A stretch of 64,000 nt of DNA, from the NCBI GenBank assembly GCA_038226305.1, contig JBBRQN010000003.1:1-64000 (forward strand), read 5' to 3'. This document shows, one piece after another, positions 16,905 to 24,723 of this stretch (its first letter is position 1; each line of letters starts with the position of its first letter). Source of the DNA: JASLDZ01 sp038226305 (GTDB lineage Bacteria; Pseudomonadota; Alphaproteobacteria; Caulobacterales; Caulobacteraceae). The notes below the pieces were generated by a model, which saw only the letters and a program-made list of their open reading frames with translations, was not told where the DNA came from and did not search any database. Both the position numbers and the translations under genes were made by a program.

Positions 16905-18761
16905 ATGAGCGACACGACCGCCGACGCCCCCTCTGCTGACATCACCGGCCGCCCCGGAGCGGGTGCCGTGCTCGCGGCCGAAATCGACGCTGGCAAGGGC
17001 CGCCGCGGCAAGTCTCGCGACGTTCGCCCGCTTCGCCGCCTCCTGCCCTTCATTGCCCAGTACAAGACCGACACGGCGTTCGCGGCCTTCTTCCTGATCC
17101 TGTCGACGATCTCGACGCTGAGCCTTACGGGCGCCGCGCGGCTCGTCACCGACCACGGCTTTGCCAAGAGCTCCTCGGCTGAGATCAACAAGTACTTCCT
17201 GCTGGCGATCGGCGTGGCCATCGCCCTGGCGGTGGCGTCGGCCATGCGATTCTACTTCGTGACCAAGCTGGGCCAGCGGGTGGTCGCGGCGCTCCGCACC
17301 GAAATCTACACCCACGTGCTCAAGCTGGACCCGACGTTCTTCCTCAAGACCCGCACGGGCGAGGTACTGTCACGCATGACCACCGACATCGCCATCGTGG
17401 AGACGCTGGTGGGATCGTCGGCCTCCATCGCGCTCCGCAACGGGCTGATGATGATCGGGGCGATCACGCTTCTGATGATCACGAGCCCCAAGCTGACGCT
17501 GGGCGTGCTGGTTCTGGTGCCTGTGGTGATGGCGCCCCTGTTCCTGTTCGGGCGCCGGGTGAGGAAGCTCTCCGCCGCCGCGCAGGATCGCTTCGCCGAG
17601 GCCGTGGGCTTTGCGGGCGAGACGCTGGAGCAGCTCGACACCGTGCAGGCCTTCGGGCGCGAGCGCTTCGCCGTGGGCAAGTTCTCCGGCGCAGTGAACC
17701 TCGCTTTGACCGCGGCCCTGACGCGGGTGAAGGCGCGCTCGCTCATGACGGGCTTCGTGATCGTCTTCGTGTTCGGCGGCGTGGCGGTGGTCATGTGGCT
17801 GGGCGCGCACGACGTGGTGACCGGCGCCATGTCGGGCGGGGCGCTGGTGCAGTTCCTGATCCTGTCGGTGATGGGCGCCACCGCTGTGGGCGCCATCGGC
17901 GAAGTGTGGGGCGACGTACAGACCGCCGCGGGTGCCATGCAGCGCATCGACGAGATCCTCGACAGCCAGCCGAGCGTGCGCGCTCCGCCCTCGCCCAAGG
18001 CGCTGCCGACGCCTGCGCGGGGTGAGGTGCGGTTCGAGGGCGTGACCTTCGCCTATCCCGGCAGGCCTGATCTGGCCGCGCTCTCGGGCTTCGACCTCAA
18101 TGTGCGCTCCGGTGAAACGGTGGCGCTGGTCGGGCCCTCGGGCGCCGGCAAGTCCACCGTCTTCAAGCTCCTGCTGCGCTTCTACGATCCTGACGCGGGG
18201 CTCGTAAGCATCGACGGGGTGGACCTGCGCGATGCCGACCCTGTGGAGGTGCGCTCGCGCCTGGCGCTGGTGGCGCAGGATGCGGGGCTGTTCTCGGGCT
18301 CGGCGCTGGAGAACATCGGCTTCGGCCGGGAGGGCGCGTCCGACGTCGACCTGCGCGCCGCCGCCGCCGCCGCCCAGGCGCAGGGCTTCCTGGAGGCCCT
18401 GCCGCAGGGGTTCGAGACCACCCTGGGCGACAGGGGCCGCAGCCTCTCCGGCGGTCAGCGTCAGCGCCTGGCCATCGCCCGCGCCCTGGTGCGCGACGCG
18501 CCGATCCTCTTGCTCGACGAAGCCACCTCCGCCCTCGATGCGGAGAACGAGCAGCTGGTGCAGCGGGCGCTGAACGAGGCCATGAAGGGCCGCACCACCC
18601 TCGTCATCGCCCACCGCCTTGCCACCGTGCTCAAGGCCGACCGCATCGTGGTGATGGACGGCGGCAAGGTGGTCGAACAGGGCAAGCACGACGAGCTCGC
18701 CGCCCGCGGCGGTCTCTACGCCCGGCTGGCCTCGCTGCAGTTCGGCGAGCGCGCCGCCTAG
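16905..18761 (+). CDS. ABC exporter, fused permease-ATPase (MsbA/lipid exporter-like)
   Basis: This 618-residue half-transporter is expected to work as a homodimer. After a disordered N-terminus of about 40 residues come six membrane helices (about 50-330) and a nucleotide-binding domain from about 370. The NBD has Walker A GPSGAGKST, the signature LSGGQRQRLAIARAL, Walker B ILLLDEATSALD and the switch histidine in VIAHRLAT. The family includes MsbA-related exporters of lipids and multidrug exporters; the substrate cannot be assigned. The ATG follows a divergent promoter region shared with rpmE. The 3' end overlaps the convergent MarC gene by four bases. Confidence 0.9.
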   Translation: MSDTTADAPSADITGRPGAGAVLAAEIDAGKGRRGKSRDVRPLRRLLPFIAQYKTDTAFAAFFLILSTISTLSLTGAARLVTDHGFAKSSSAEINKYFLLAIGVAIALAVASAMRFYFVTKLGQRVVAALRTEIYTHVLKLDPTFFLKTRTGEVLSRMTTDIAIVETLVGSSASIALRNGLMMIGAITLLMITSPKLTLGVLVLVPVVMAPLFLFGRRVRKLSAAAQDRFAEAVGFAGETLEQLDTVQAFGRERFAVGKFSGAVNLALTAALTRVKARSLMTGFVIVFVFGGVAVVMWLGAHDVVTGAMSGGALVQFLILSVMGATAVGAIGEVWGDVQTAAGAMQRIDEILDSQPSVRAPPSPKALPTPARGEVRFEGVTFAYPGRPDLAALSGFDLNVRSGETVALVGPSGAGKSTVFKLLLRFYDPDAGLVSIDGVDLRDADPVEVRSRLALVAQDAGLFSGSALENIGFGREGASDVDLRAAAAAAQAQGFLEALPQGFETTLGDRGRSLSGGQRQRLAIARALVRDAPILLLDEATSALDAENEQLVQRALNEAMKGRTTLVIAHRLATVLKADRIVVMDGGKVVEQGKHDELAARGGLYARLASLQFGERAA

Positions 18762-19492
18762 GGTCCGCGCGGCGGCGCTACGGCGGCGGCCGGCGGCTTC
18801 TGCGGGTAGGGATTGGCGGCGGAGCGCTTCACGAAGCCCGCCGTGGCGTCGGATATGCCCACGAGGATGAACTGCACGGCGAGCGCCGTGAGGATCAGCC
18901 CCAGCACTCGCACCACGATGGTCATCCCCACCTTGCCCAGCACGCGGGATATCAGCCCCGACGCCAGGAACGCGAGGAGGATGGTCACGCTCACCGCGGC
19001 CATCGCCAGAACCCCGGCGCCCATGCCGGCCCAGCCCAGCGCCTGAGCCTGGCTGGCGAAGATCACCACCGCCGAGATCGCTCCCGGCCCGATCAGGAGC
19101 GGCATGCCGAAGGGCACGATCAGCTTTTCGAACTCGGCGCGGGCATAGGCCCCGGCGTCGGCGATCTCACCCTCGGCCACGGCGTCGGCCACGGCGGGGG
19201 TCATGTCGTTGCGCGCCATGTCGAGGCCCAGGAGCAACAGCATGATCCCCCCGGCGATCCGGAAGGCTGGAAGCGAGATGCCGAAGAACTTCAGGAGGCT
19301 CAGGCCCGTGAAGAAGAAGAACCCGAGGAACGCGAAGGCGAACAGCGCCACGTAGAGCGCCACCCGCCAGCGGGCGCTGGGCTGGGTGTTGGTGGTGGCA
19401 GCGGCGAACAGCGGCGCGCAGCCGATCGGGTCGATCAGGGCGAACAGCGCCACGAAGAAATTGACCGCAAAGGCGGCTTCCGCCATTCCCAC
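18758..19492 (-). CDS. MarC family integral membrane protein
   Basis: This 244-residue membrane protein has six hydrophobic helices and the MarC family pattern: FFVALFALIDPIGCAPLF near the N-terminus, the central LLLLGLDMARND, and PFGMPLLIGPGAISAVVIFA. MarC proteins have no firmly established function; the early link to multiple antibiotic resistance was not upheld. The C-terminus is Pro-rich (PYPQKPPAAA). The ATG at 19492 is used, and a second ATG two codons later is equally possible. It is divergent from pyrF and convergent with the ABC exporter. Confidence 0.88.
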   Translation of the reverse strand: MGMAEAAFAVNFFVALFALIDPIGCAPLFAAATTNTQPSARWRVALYVALFAFAFLGFFFFTGLSLLKFFGISLPAFRIAGGIMLLLLGLDMARNDMTPAVADAVAEGEIADAGAYARAEFEKLIVPFGMPLLIGPGAISAVVIFASQAQALGWAGMGAGVLAMAAVSVTILLAFLASGLISRVLGKVGMTIVVRVLGLILTALAVQFILVGISDATAGFVKRSAANPYPQKPPAAAVAPPRGP

Positions 19493-19583
19493 GTTTCAGC
19501 CCTCACGCCCCCGCGCGACGCCCGCACACGCCACGCCCTACGGCGCCCTGCGAGGCTTCCGCAACCCAATCGGAGCTGATCCC

Positions 19584-20324
19584 ATGCCCTACGACGCCCC
19601 GAACCCCGCCCGCAGCCCCATCGGGGCCGCCGCCGATCCCCGGCTGATCGTGGCGCTGGACCTGCCGGACCGCGCCCGGGCCGAGGCGATGGTGGAGGCC
19701 CTGGGCGACGGCGTGAGCTTCTACAAGATCGGCCTGCAGCTTCTGGCCACCGACGGCATGGCCATGGCGCGCGACCTCAAGGGCCGGGGCCGCAGCGTGT
19801 TCCTCGACTGGAAGCTGCACGACATCGGCGCCACCGTGGAGAAAACCACCGCCGCCATCGCGGCCACCGGCACCTGCGACCTCCTCACCGTCCACGCCGA
19901 ACCGCAGGTGATGCGGGCGGCCGTGAAGGGCCGGGCGGGAGCCAAGGGCTGCCGGATCCTGGGGGTGACGGTGCTGACCAGCCTGTCGGGGCAAGACCTT
20001 GGCGAGATGGGCTATGGCCTCGGCGTGTCCGCGCTGGTGGAGCGGCGCATCCGGCAGGCGGTGGACTGCGGCGTGGACGGGATCGTCGCCTCCGCGCAGG
20101 AGGCACCTCTCGCCCGCGCCATCGGCGGGCCGGACTTTCTGGTCGTGATCCCGGGAATCCGGCCCGCGGGGGCCTCGCTCGACGATCAGGCCCGCTCGGC
20201 CACCCCCGCAGAGGCGCTGGCGGGCGGGGCGTCGCATCTGGTGGTCGGACGGCCGATCACCGCCGCCGGGGATCCCCGGGCAGCGGCGAAAGAGATCGTG
20301 GGAGAGATGCGGGCGGGGGTCTGA
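19584..20324 (+). CDS. pyrF: Orotidine 5'-phosphate decarboxylase PyrF
   Basis: This 246-residue TIM-barrel enzyme makes UMP from orotidine 5'-phosphate in the last step of pyrimidine synthesis. The barrel opens with LIVALDLPDR and FYKIGLQLL. The catalytic Asp/Lys tetrad lies in VFLDWKLHDIGATV, and the phosphate site shows VIPGIRP and LVVGRPIT. The ATG at 19584 was chosen from an upstream-open frame because family members begin close to it. It stands alone, divergent from the MarC gene and convergent with the low-complexity protein. Confidence 0.96.
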   Translation: MPYDAPNPARSPIGAAADPRLIVALDLPDRARAEAMVEALGDGVSFYKIGLQLLATDGMAMARDLKGRGRSVFLDWKLHDIGATVEKTTAAIAATGTCDLLTVHAEPQVMRAAVKGRAGAKGCRILGVTVLTSLSGQDLGEMGYGLGVSALVERRIRQAVDCGVDGIVASAQEAPLARAIGGPDFLVVIPGIRPAGASLDDQARSATPAEALAGGASHLVVGRPITAAGDPRAAAKEIVGEMRAGV

Positions 20325-20346
20325 CCCCGCCCCTGGGCTGGAAGGC

Positions 20347-21516
20347 TTAGTGCTTGCCCATCCGGCCGCCGCTCCAGCCGCCCATGTGGCTGCCGCCACC
20401 CATGTGACCGCCGCCATAGCCGCCCTTCATGCCGCCGCCCATGTGGCCGCCGCCGACGCCGCCGCCTGAGCCGCAGGTGTCGCAACCCTGGGTCGGAGCG
20501 GGAGCGGGCGAGCCGCCGCAGGTGTCGCAGCCGCCCGAGGGCTTGCCGCCCCCGTAACCGCCGCCGTGGCCGTAGCCGCCCTTGCCGCCATAGCCGCCCT
20601 TCATGCCGCCACCGCCCTTGAACATGTTGGAGATGTTCAGGTTCACGCTGTTGGTGGCGTTGGCGTAGCTGGACGAGTTGGCGTTCGCATTGGCCGTGGC
20701 GTTGGCCCAGATCGCTTGGTTGTTGGACACGAAGCCCGAGATGTTGCCGTAGCCCTGCACCTCGAAGTTGCCGTTGCCGCCTCCACCGCCGCCGCCGCCC
20801 GCAAAGTCGGTCACGCCCACGCCGCCGCCGGAGAACACGTCGCCGACGCGGATCTCCTGAAACTGGGGAGCGGGCGCGCAGGGCTGGTAGCCGCACGGCC
20901 CGGCCTGGGGCGCGGGGTAGGGATAGGGCTGAGGCGCGGGATACGGGTAGGGCGCCGGGGCCTGGCAGGCCGAGCAGCCATAGCCCTGCGGAACCTGTCC
21001 GTAGCCGTAGGCCGACGACTGGGCGTAGCCGTAGCCGGCGCCGTAGCCCGCCTGCTGCTCATAGCCGCCCTGCTGGGCGTAACCGTAAGCCGAAGGCTGC
21101 GGGGCCGAATAGGCCGCGGCCGCCTCGTAACCGCCCGCGCCGGGGTAGCCGGAGGGCTGGTAGTCCTGAGGTGCGTAGGTCTGAGGTGCGTAGGTCTGCT
21201 GACCATACGCCTGCTGGCCGTAGCCTTGCTGGGCATAGCCCGCCTGGCCGTAGGCTTCCTGAGCGTAGGCGGCCTGACCGGAAGCCTGCTGGGCATAGCC
21301 GGCCTGGCCGTAAGCGGACGCGCCGCCGTAGCTCATGGGCGCAGCGGCCTGGGCATAGGCCCGGGCCCGGGGTTGGGTTTGGGGCCGGGTTTGCGCGTCC
21401 ACGAAGACGACGCCGGGATTGGCGGGCCGGAAGCCCCCGCACTCCGCCGAGGTGACGCAGGCTGCGGAGCTCATGGCCATGCTGGCGAGGAGGGGGGCGG
21501 CGAGGAGGGCGATCAT
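20347..21516 (-). CDS. Uncharacterised exported low-complexity protein, Tyr/Gln/Gly-rich (prion-like)
   Basis: I do not recognise this 389-residue protein. It starts with a signal-like segment, MIALLAAPLLASMAMSSAAC. Residues 53-180 are an irregular repeat of units such as AYGQAGYAQQ and TYAPQ, rich in Tyr, Gln, Ala and Gly. PYPYPAPQ repeats follow (186-204). A short ordered-looking segment (217-240), a nine-Gly run and an Asn/Ala/Ser-rich stretch (262-296, for example ANATANANANSSSYANATNS) come next. The Gly/His/Met-rich tail has two CDTCG motifs. The composition suggests a secreted, self-associating surface, matrix or amyloid-like protein. The reading frame is intact over nearly 1.2 kb, which argues for a real gene. 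Confidence 0.7.
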   Translation of the reverse strand: MIALLAAPLLASMAMSSAACVTSAECGGFRPANPGVVFVDAQTRPQTQPRARAYAQAAAPMSYGGASAYGQAGYAQQASGQAAYAQEAYGQAGYAQQGYGQQAYGQQTYAPQTYAPQDYQPSGYPGAGGYEAAAAYSAPQPSAYGYAQQGGYEQQAGYGAGYGYAQSSAYGYGQVPQGYGCSACQAPAPYPYPAPQPYPYPAPQAGPCGYQPCAPAPQFQEIRVGDVFSGGGVGVTDFAGGGGGGGGNGNFEVQGYGNISGFVSNNQAIWANATANANANSSSYANATNSVNLNISNMFKGGGGMKGGYGGKGGYGHGGGYGGGKPSGGCDTCGGSPAPAPTQGCDTCGSGGGVGGGHMGGGMKGGYGGGHMGGGSHMGGWSGGRMGKH

Positions 21517-21648
21517 GGCTCGGTCCCGAAATTGGACGGTTCGGGCAGGGGGTCCGCCTCGACGGGGGGTCCAACTCAAGTCCGGGGCCAAGTTCGCCTG
21601 CCGAGGGGTGCGGCGACGTTCAAATCCCCTCTCGCGGGAGGGCGGCCG

Positions 21649-21891
21649 TCAGAAGTCGACGGCGATGCCCTTGCGCTCCCAGTCGCCGAAGCGGGTCGGT
21701 TCGGGGCCGGACGGGCCGCCCGCCTCGGAGACGTCCTTCACAGGCTGTACCGAAACGGCACGACGGGCGGCCGCCTCCTCCAGGGCGCGGCGGGCGGCGG
21801 GGCTGAGCGCCTTGCCGGGGGCGGCGCCCTCCACCTCGACGATGGGCGCCTCGGGAACGGCGGCGGGGTCTTGGGGGTCGGTCTCGCTCAT
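21649..21891 (-). CDS. DUF1674/SdhAF4-like protein (succinate dehydrogenase assembly factor 4 family)
   Basis: This 80-residue protein ends with the diagnostic DUF1674 motif GPEPTRFGDWERKGIAVDF. In mitochondria the homologous SdhAF4 binds flavinylated SdhA and promotes its assembly with SdhB; the bacterial role is inferred from this. The N-terminal half is acidic and Pro/Ala-rich, probably disordered. The ATG at 21891 was picked from a long open frame because upstream residues have no family match and overlap rsmB. It is divergent from rsmB with a 42-base gap. No sdh genes are in the window. Confidence 0.85.
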   Translation of the reverse strand: MSETDPQDPAAVPEAPIVEVEGAAPGKALSPAARRALEEAAARRAVSVQPVKDVSEAGGPSGPEPTRFGDWERKGIAVDF

Positions 21892-21933
21892 CCCGGTTAG
21901 GTAAGCGCGCCGGGAGCCGCTATCCAGCCGCCG

Positions 21934-23301
21934 ATGTCCATCCCGACCCAACCTCCCCGCAAGAGCCGCCTGCCCTACAAGAGCACGGGCAAGATCGCGC
22001 CCCGCAATACCGGCTCCACCGAGGGCCTCGCCGCCCGCCGCGCCGCCCTCGGCCTGATCGACGCCGCCCTGTTCCGCCGGGCCGGCATGGACGACGCGGC
22101 CGGCGGCCTCGGGGCGCTTGAGCCGCGAGACCGGGCCTTCGCCCGCGCCCTCGCCTCCGAAGTCCTGCGTCGCAAGGGCAGCCTGGACCGCACGCTCGAC
22201 GCCCGGCTGCAGCGCGCCCCGCCCGAGCCCGTGCGCAGCCTCCTGCGCCTGGGCCTCGCGCAGCTGGCGCTTCTGGACGTGCCGCCCCATGCCGCCGTGT
22301 CCACCGTTCTGGCCCTGGCCGAGGCCGACAAGGCGACGCGGCCGTTCAAGGGCCTCCTCAACGGGGTGCTGCGCGGGCTGGAGCGCGACGGGGCCAAGGC
22401 GGCGCTGGACGCGCAGGCCCCGGAGGCCGACCTGCCGGACTGGCTCGCCGCCCGCTGGCGCGCCGCCTACGGCGAGGCGACCCTGCACGCCCTCGCCCTG
22501 CGCCTGCGTGAAACCCCGCCCACCGACCTTTCCCTGCGCGACCCCTCGCAGGCCGAGGCGCTGGCGGCGGAACTGGAGGGCACGGTGCTGCCCGGTGGCG
22601 GCGTGCGCACGGCGCTGAAGGGCGACGTGGCCGCCTGGCCCGGCTACGGCACCGGCCGCTGGTGGGTTCAGGACGTGGCGGCGGCGCTGCCCGCCCGCCT
22701 GCTCGACGTGAAGCCGGGCGAAACCGCCCTCGACCTCTGCGCCGCGCCTGGCGGCAAGACGATGCAGCTGGCTGCGGCCGGTGCTGTGGTCACCGCGCTC
22801 GACAAGTCCGCGTCGCGCGCCGCCCGGATCACAGAGAACCTCACCCGCATCGGCCTCACCGCATCCATGCACGTCGCCGACGCCGCGACGTGGACGGGCG
22901 GCGGCGCCCTGTTTGACGCCGTGCTGCTCGACGCCCCCTGCACCGCCACGGGCACCTTCCGCCGCCACCCCGACGTCTTGTGGACCGCGCGGGTAAGCGA
23001 CGTGGCCAGCCTCTCCACCGTGCAGGCCCGACTGCTGGATGCGGCGGCGGCCCGGGTGCGACCCGGCGGGCGGCTGGTCTACTGCGTGTGCTCGCTCGAG
23101 CGGGAGGAGGGCGAGGATCAGGCCAGGGCCTTCCTTTCGCGCAGGCCAGAGTTCACCGCGGCAGAGGTCGATCCTGTGGCGCTGGGTGTCTACGCCGAGT
23201 CGAAGTCGCCTTCAGGCGGCCTCAGACTGCTGCCAAGCTCCGAGGAACCCGCAGGCGGAATGGACGGTTTCTACGCCGTTCGCTTCGACCGCGCGGGGTG
23301 A
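21934..23301 (+). CDS. rsmB: 16S rRNA m5C967 methyltransferase RsmB
   Basis: This 455-residue SAM-dependent RNA methyltransferase has an N-terminal NusB-like RNA-binding domain (about 30-165) and a C-terminal Rossmann methyltransferase domain. The SAM-binding motif is DLCAAPGGKTMQLA. The two cysteines of the m5C mechanism lie in LLDAPCTATGTFRRHPD and in VYCVCSLEREEGE, the latter holding the nucleophile. The N-terminus before residue 30 is basic and poorly conserved. The gene is divergent from the SdhAF4-like gene. Confidence 0.94.
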   Translation: MSIPTQPPRKSRLPYKSTGKIAPRNTGSTEGLAARRAALGLIDAALFRRAGMDDAAGGLGALEPRDRAFARALASEVLRRKGSLDRTLDARLQRAPPEPVRSLLRLGLAQLALLDVPPHAAVSTVLALAEADKATRPFKGLLNGVLRGLERDGAKAALDAQAPEADLPDWLAARWRAAYGEATLHALALRLRETPPTDLSLRDPSQAEALAAELEGTVLPGGGVRTALKGDVAAWPGYGTGRWWVQDVAAALPARLLDVKPGETALDLCAAPGGKTMQLAAAGAVVTALDKSASRAARITENLTRIGLTASMHVADAATWTGGGALFDAVLLDAPCTATGTFRRHPDVLWTARVSDVASLSTVQARLLDAAAARVRPGGRLVYCVCSLEREEGEDQARAFLSRRPEFTAAEVDPVALGVYAESKSPSGGLRLLPSSEEPAGGMDGFYAVRFDRAG

Positions 23302-23376
23302 CGCCGTTCAGCGGCCGTTCAGCCGCTCTAGCCGTTTCCTGAAGACCACACGCTCCTTTTTGAGAGGACTCATCCC

Positions 23377-23943
23377 ATGTTCCGTCTCCCCACCTCCCGC
23401 GCCTTCGTGGGCGTCTCTCTCGCGGCGGTGGCCGCCCTCAGCCTGAGCGCCTGCGCCAGCGACCTCGGCCCCGGCCAGTACGAGCGCTATGAGGCCGGCG
23501 CCCCGGCCCGGGTGGACGAGGGGCGGGTGATCTCGTCGCGGCCCATCACCCTGGGCGGTGGCGATCGCGGCGGTGCGACGGCCGTCGGGGCCGTTTCCGG
23601 CGGCGTCGTGGGCGCGCAGTTCGGTGGACGCGGCGTTGACCACGCCGCCTTCGGCATCGCGGGCGCGGTCCTGGGCGCCCTGGCCGGCAACGCCATCGCC
23701 AAGAACAACGAAGCGCAGGGCTTCGCCTATGTGATCCGCTTCCGCGACGACTCCACCGTCGAGATCCCGCAGGTGGACCCTGTGCCGATCGCCAACGGCA
23801 CGCGGGTGTTCGTGACCTACGGCGACCGGGTGCGGGTGCGGCCCGCCGGCGAGGGCGAGAGCCTGCCGCCGCCCCGTGCCTATGGTCGCGACGGCTATCG
23901 CGACTACCCGCCGCCGCCCCCTCCGCCCCCGCCCCGCTACTGA
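23377..23943 (+). CDS. Glycine-zipper outer-membrane lipoprotein (SlyB-like)
   Basis: This 188-residue exported lipoprotein has a signal peptide and lipobox LSAC, with Cys25 or so as the acylated residue. The middle has two glycine-zipper helices, AVGAVSGGVVGAQFGG and AGAVLGALAGNAIA, typical of SlyB/Rcp-like 17-kDa surface antigens. A beta segment with FAYVIRFRDDSTVEIPQ follows, and the end is a run of nine prolines. Such lipoproteins are thought to stabilise or organise the outer membrane. The ATG at 23377 follows a weak AGAGGA site. A CCGTTCAGC sequence occurs twice just upstream (around 23305-23325), of unknown meaning. Confidence 0.85.
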   Translation: MFRLPTSRAFVGVSLAAVAALSLSACASDLGPGQYERYEAGAPARVDEGRVISSRPITLGGGDRGGATAVGAVSGGVVGAQFGGRGVDHAAFGIAGAVLGALAGNAIAKNNEAQGFAYVIRFRDDSTVEIPQVDPVPIANGTRVFVTYGDRVRVRPAGEGESLPPPRAYGRDGYRDYPPPPPPPPPRY

Positions 23944-24026
23944 TCGGCGCGGCTTAAGCGCCCCGCGCCGCCCCCTAACCCTGGCCCGACCTTGCGGAGG
24001 GGGGCGGCGCGGCGGTATCCGAGGAC

Positions 24027-24710
24027 ATGACCTCCCCCTCGCGCGGCCCGGTGCGCGGACCTCTCATCGCGCCCTCGATCCTGTCGGCCGACTTCGCGCG
24101 GCTGGGCGAGGAGGTGCGCGCCATGACCGCGGCGGGTGCCGACTGGATTCATGTGGACGTGATGGACGGCCACTTCGTGCCCAACATCACCATCGGCCCG
24201 GACGTTCTGAAGGCGCTGAAGCCCCACTCGGCCCTGCCCTTCGACGTTCACCTGATGATCGCCCCGGCCGACCCCTTCCTCGAGGCGTTCCGCGCCGCGG
24301 GGGCGGACGTCATCAGCGTCCACCCGGAAGCCGGGCCTCACCTGCACCGCACGCTCCGCCGCATTCGCGAGCTGGGGGCCAAGGCGGGGGTGGTCTTCAA
24401 CCCCTCCACCCCGCCCGCCGTGGTGGAGTATCTGCTCGAGGACGTGGACCTGCTCCTGGTGATGAGCGTGAACCCCGGCTTCGGCGGGCAGAGCTTCATC
24501 TCGTCCCAGTTGCGCAAGGTGGAGCGCCTGCGCGCCATGATCGACGCCGCCGGGCTCGACATCCGCCTCGAGGTCGACGGGGGCGTGAACCCGCAGACCG
24601 CGCGACAGTGCGTGGAGGCGGGCGCCGACGTGCTCGTCGCCGGCAACGCCGCCTTCAAGGGCGGGGCCTCCGCCTACGCCGCCAACATCGCCGCCCTCAA
24701 GGGCGCGTGA
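24027..24710 (+). CDS. rpe: Ribulose-phosphate 3-epimerase Rpe
   Basis: This 227-residue TIM-barrel metalloenzyme interconverts ribulose 5-phosphate and xylulose 5-phosphate in the pentose phosphate pathway. The start IAPSILSADFARLGEEV is typical. The metal and catalytic residues lie in WIHVDVMDGHFVPNITIG, in FDVHLMI and in LEVDGGVNPQTA, and the phosphate site is DVLVAGNAAF. The loop MSVNPGFGGQSFI is intact. It precedes the heparinase-like gene by 13 bases, so the two are probably co-transcribed. Confidence 0.97.
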   Translation: MTSPSRGPVRGPLIAPSILSADFARLGEEVRAMTAAGADWIHVDVMDGHFVPNITIGPDVLKALKPHSALPFDVHLMIAPADPFLEAFRAAGADVISVHPEAGPHLHRTLRRIRELGAKAGVVFNPSTPPAVVEYLLEDVDLLLVMSVNPGFGGQSFISSQLRKVERLRAMIDAAGLDIRLEVDGGVNPQTARQCVEAGADVLVAGNAAFKGGASAYAANIAALKGA

Positions 24711-24723
24711 CGCCGCGGCCGTC

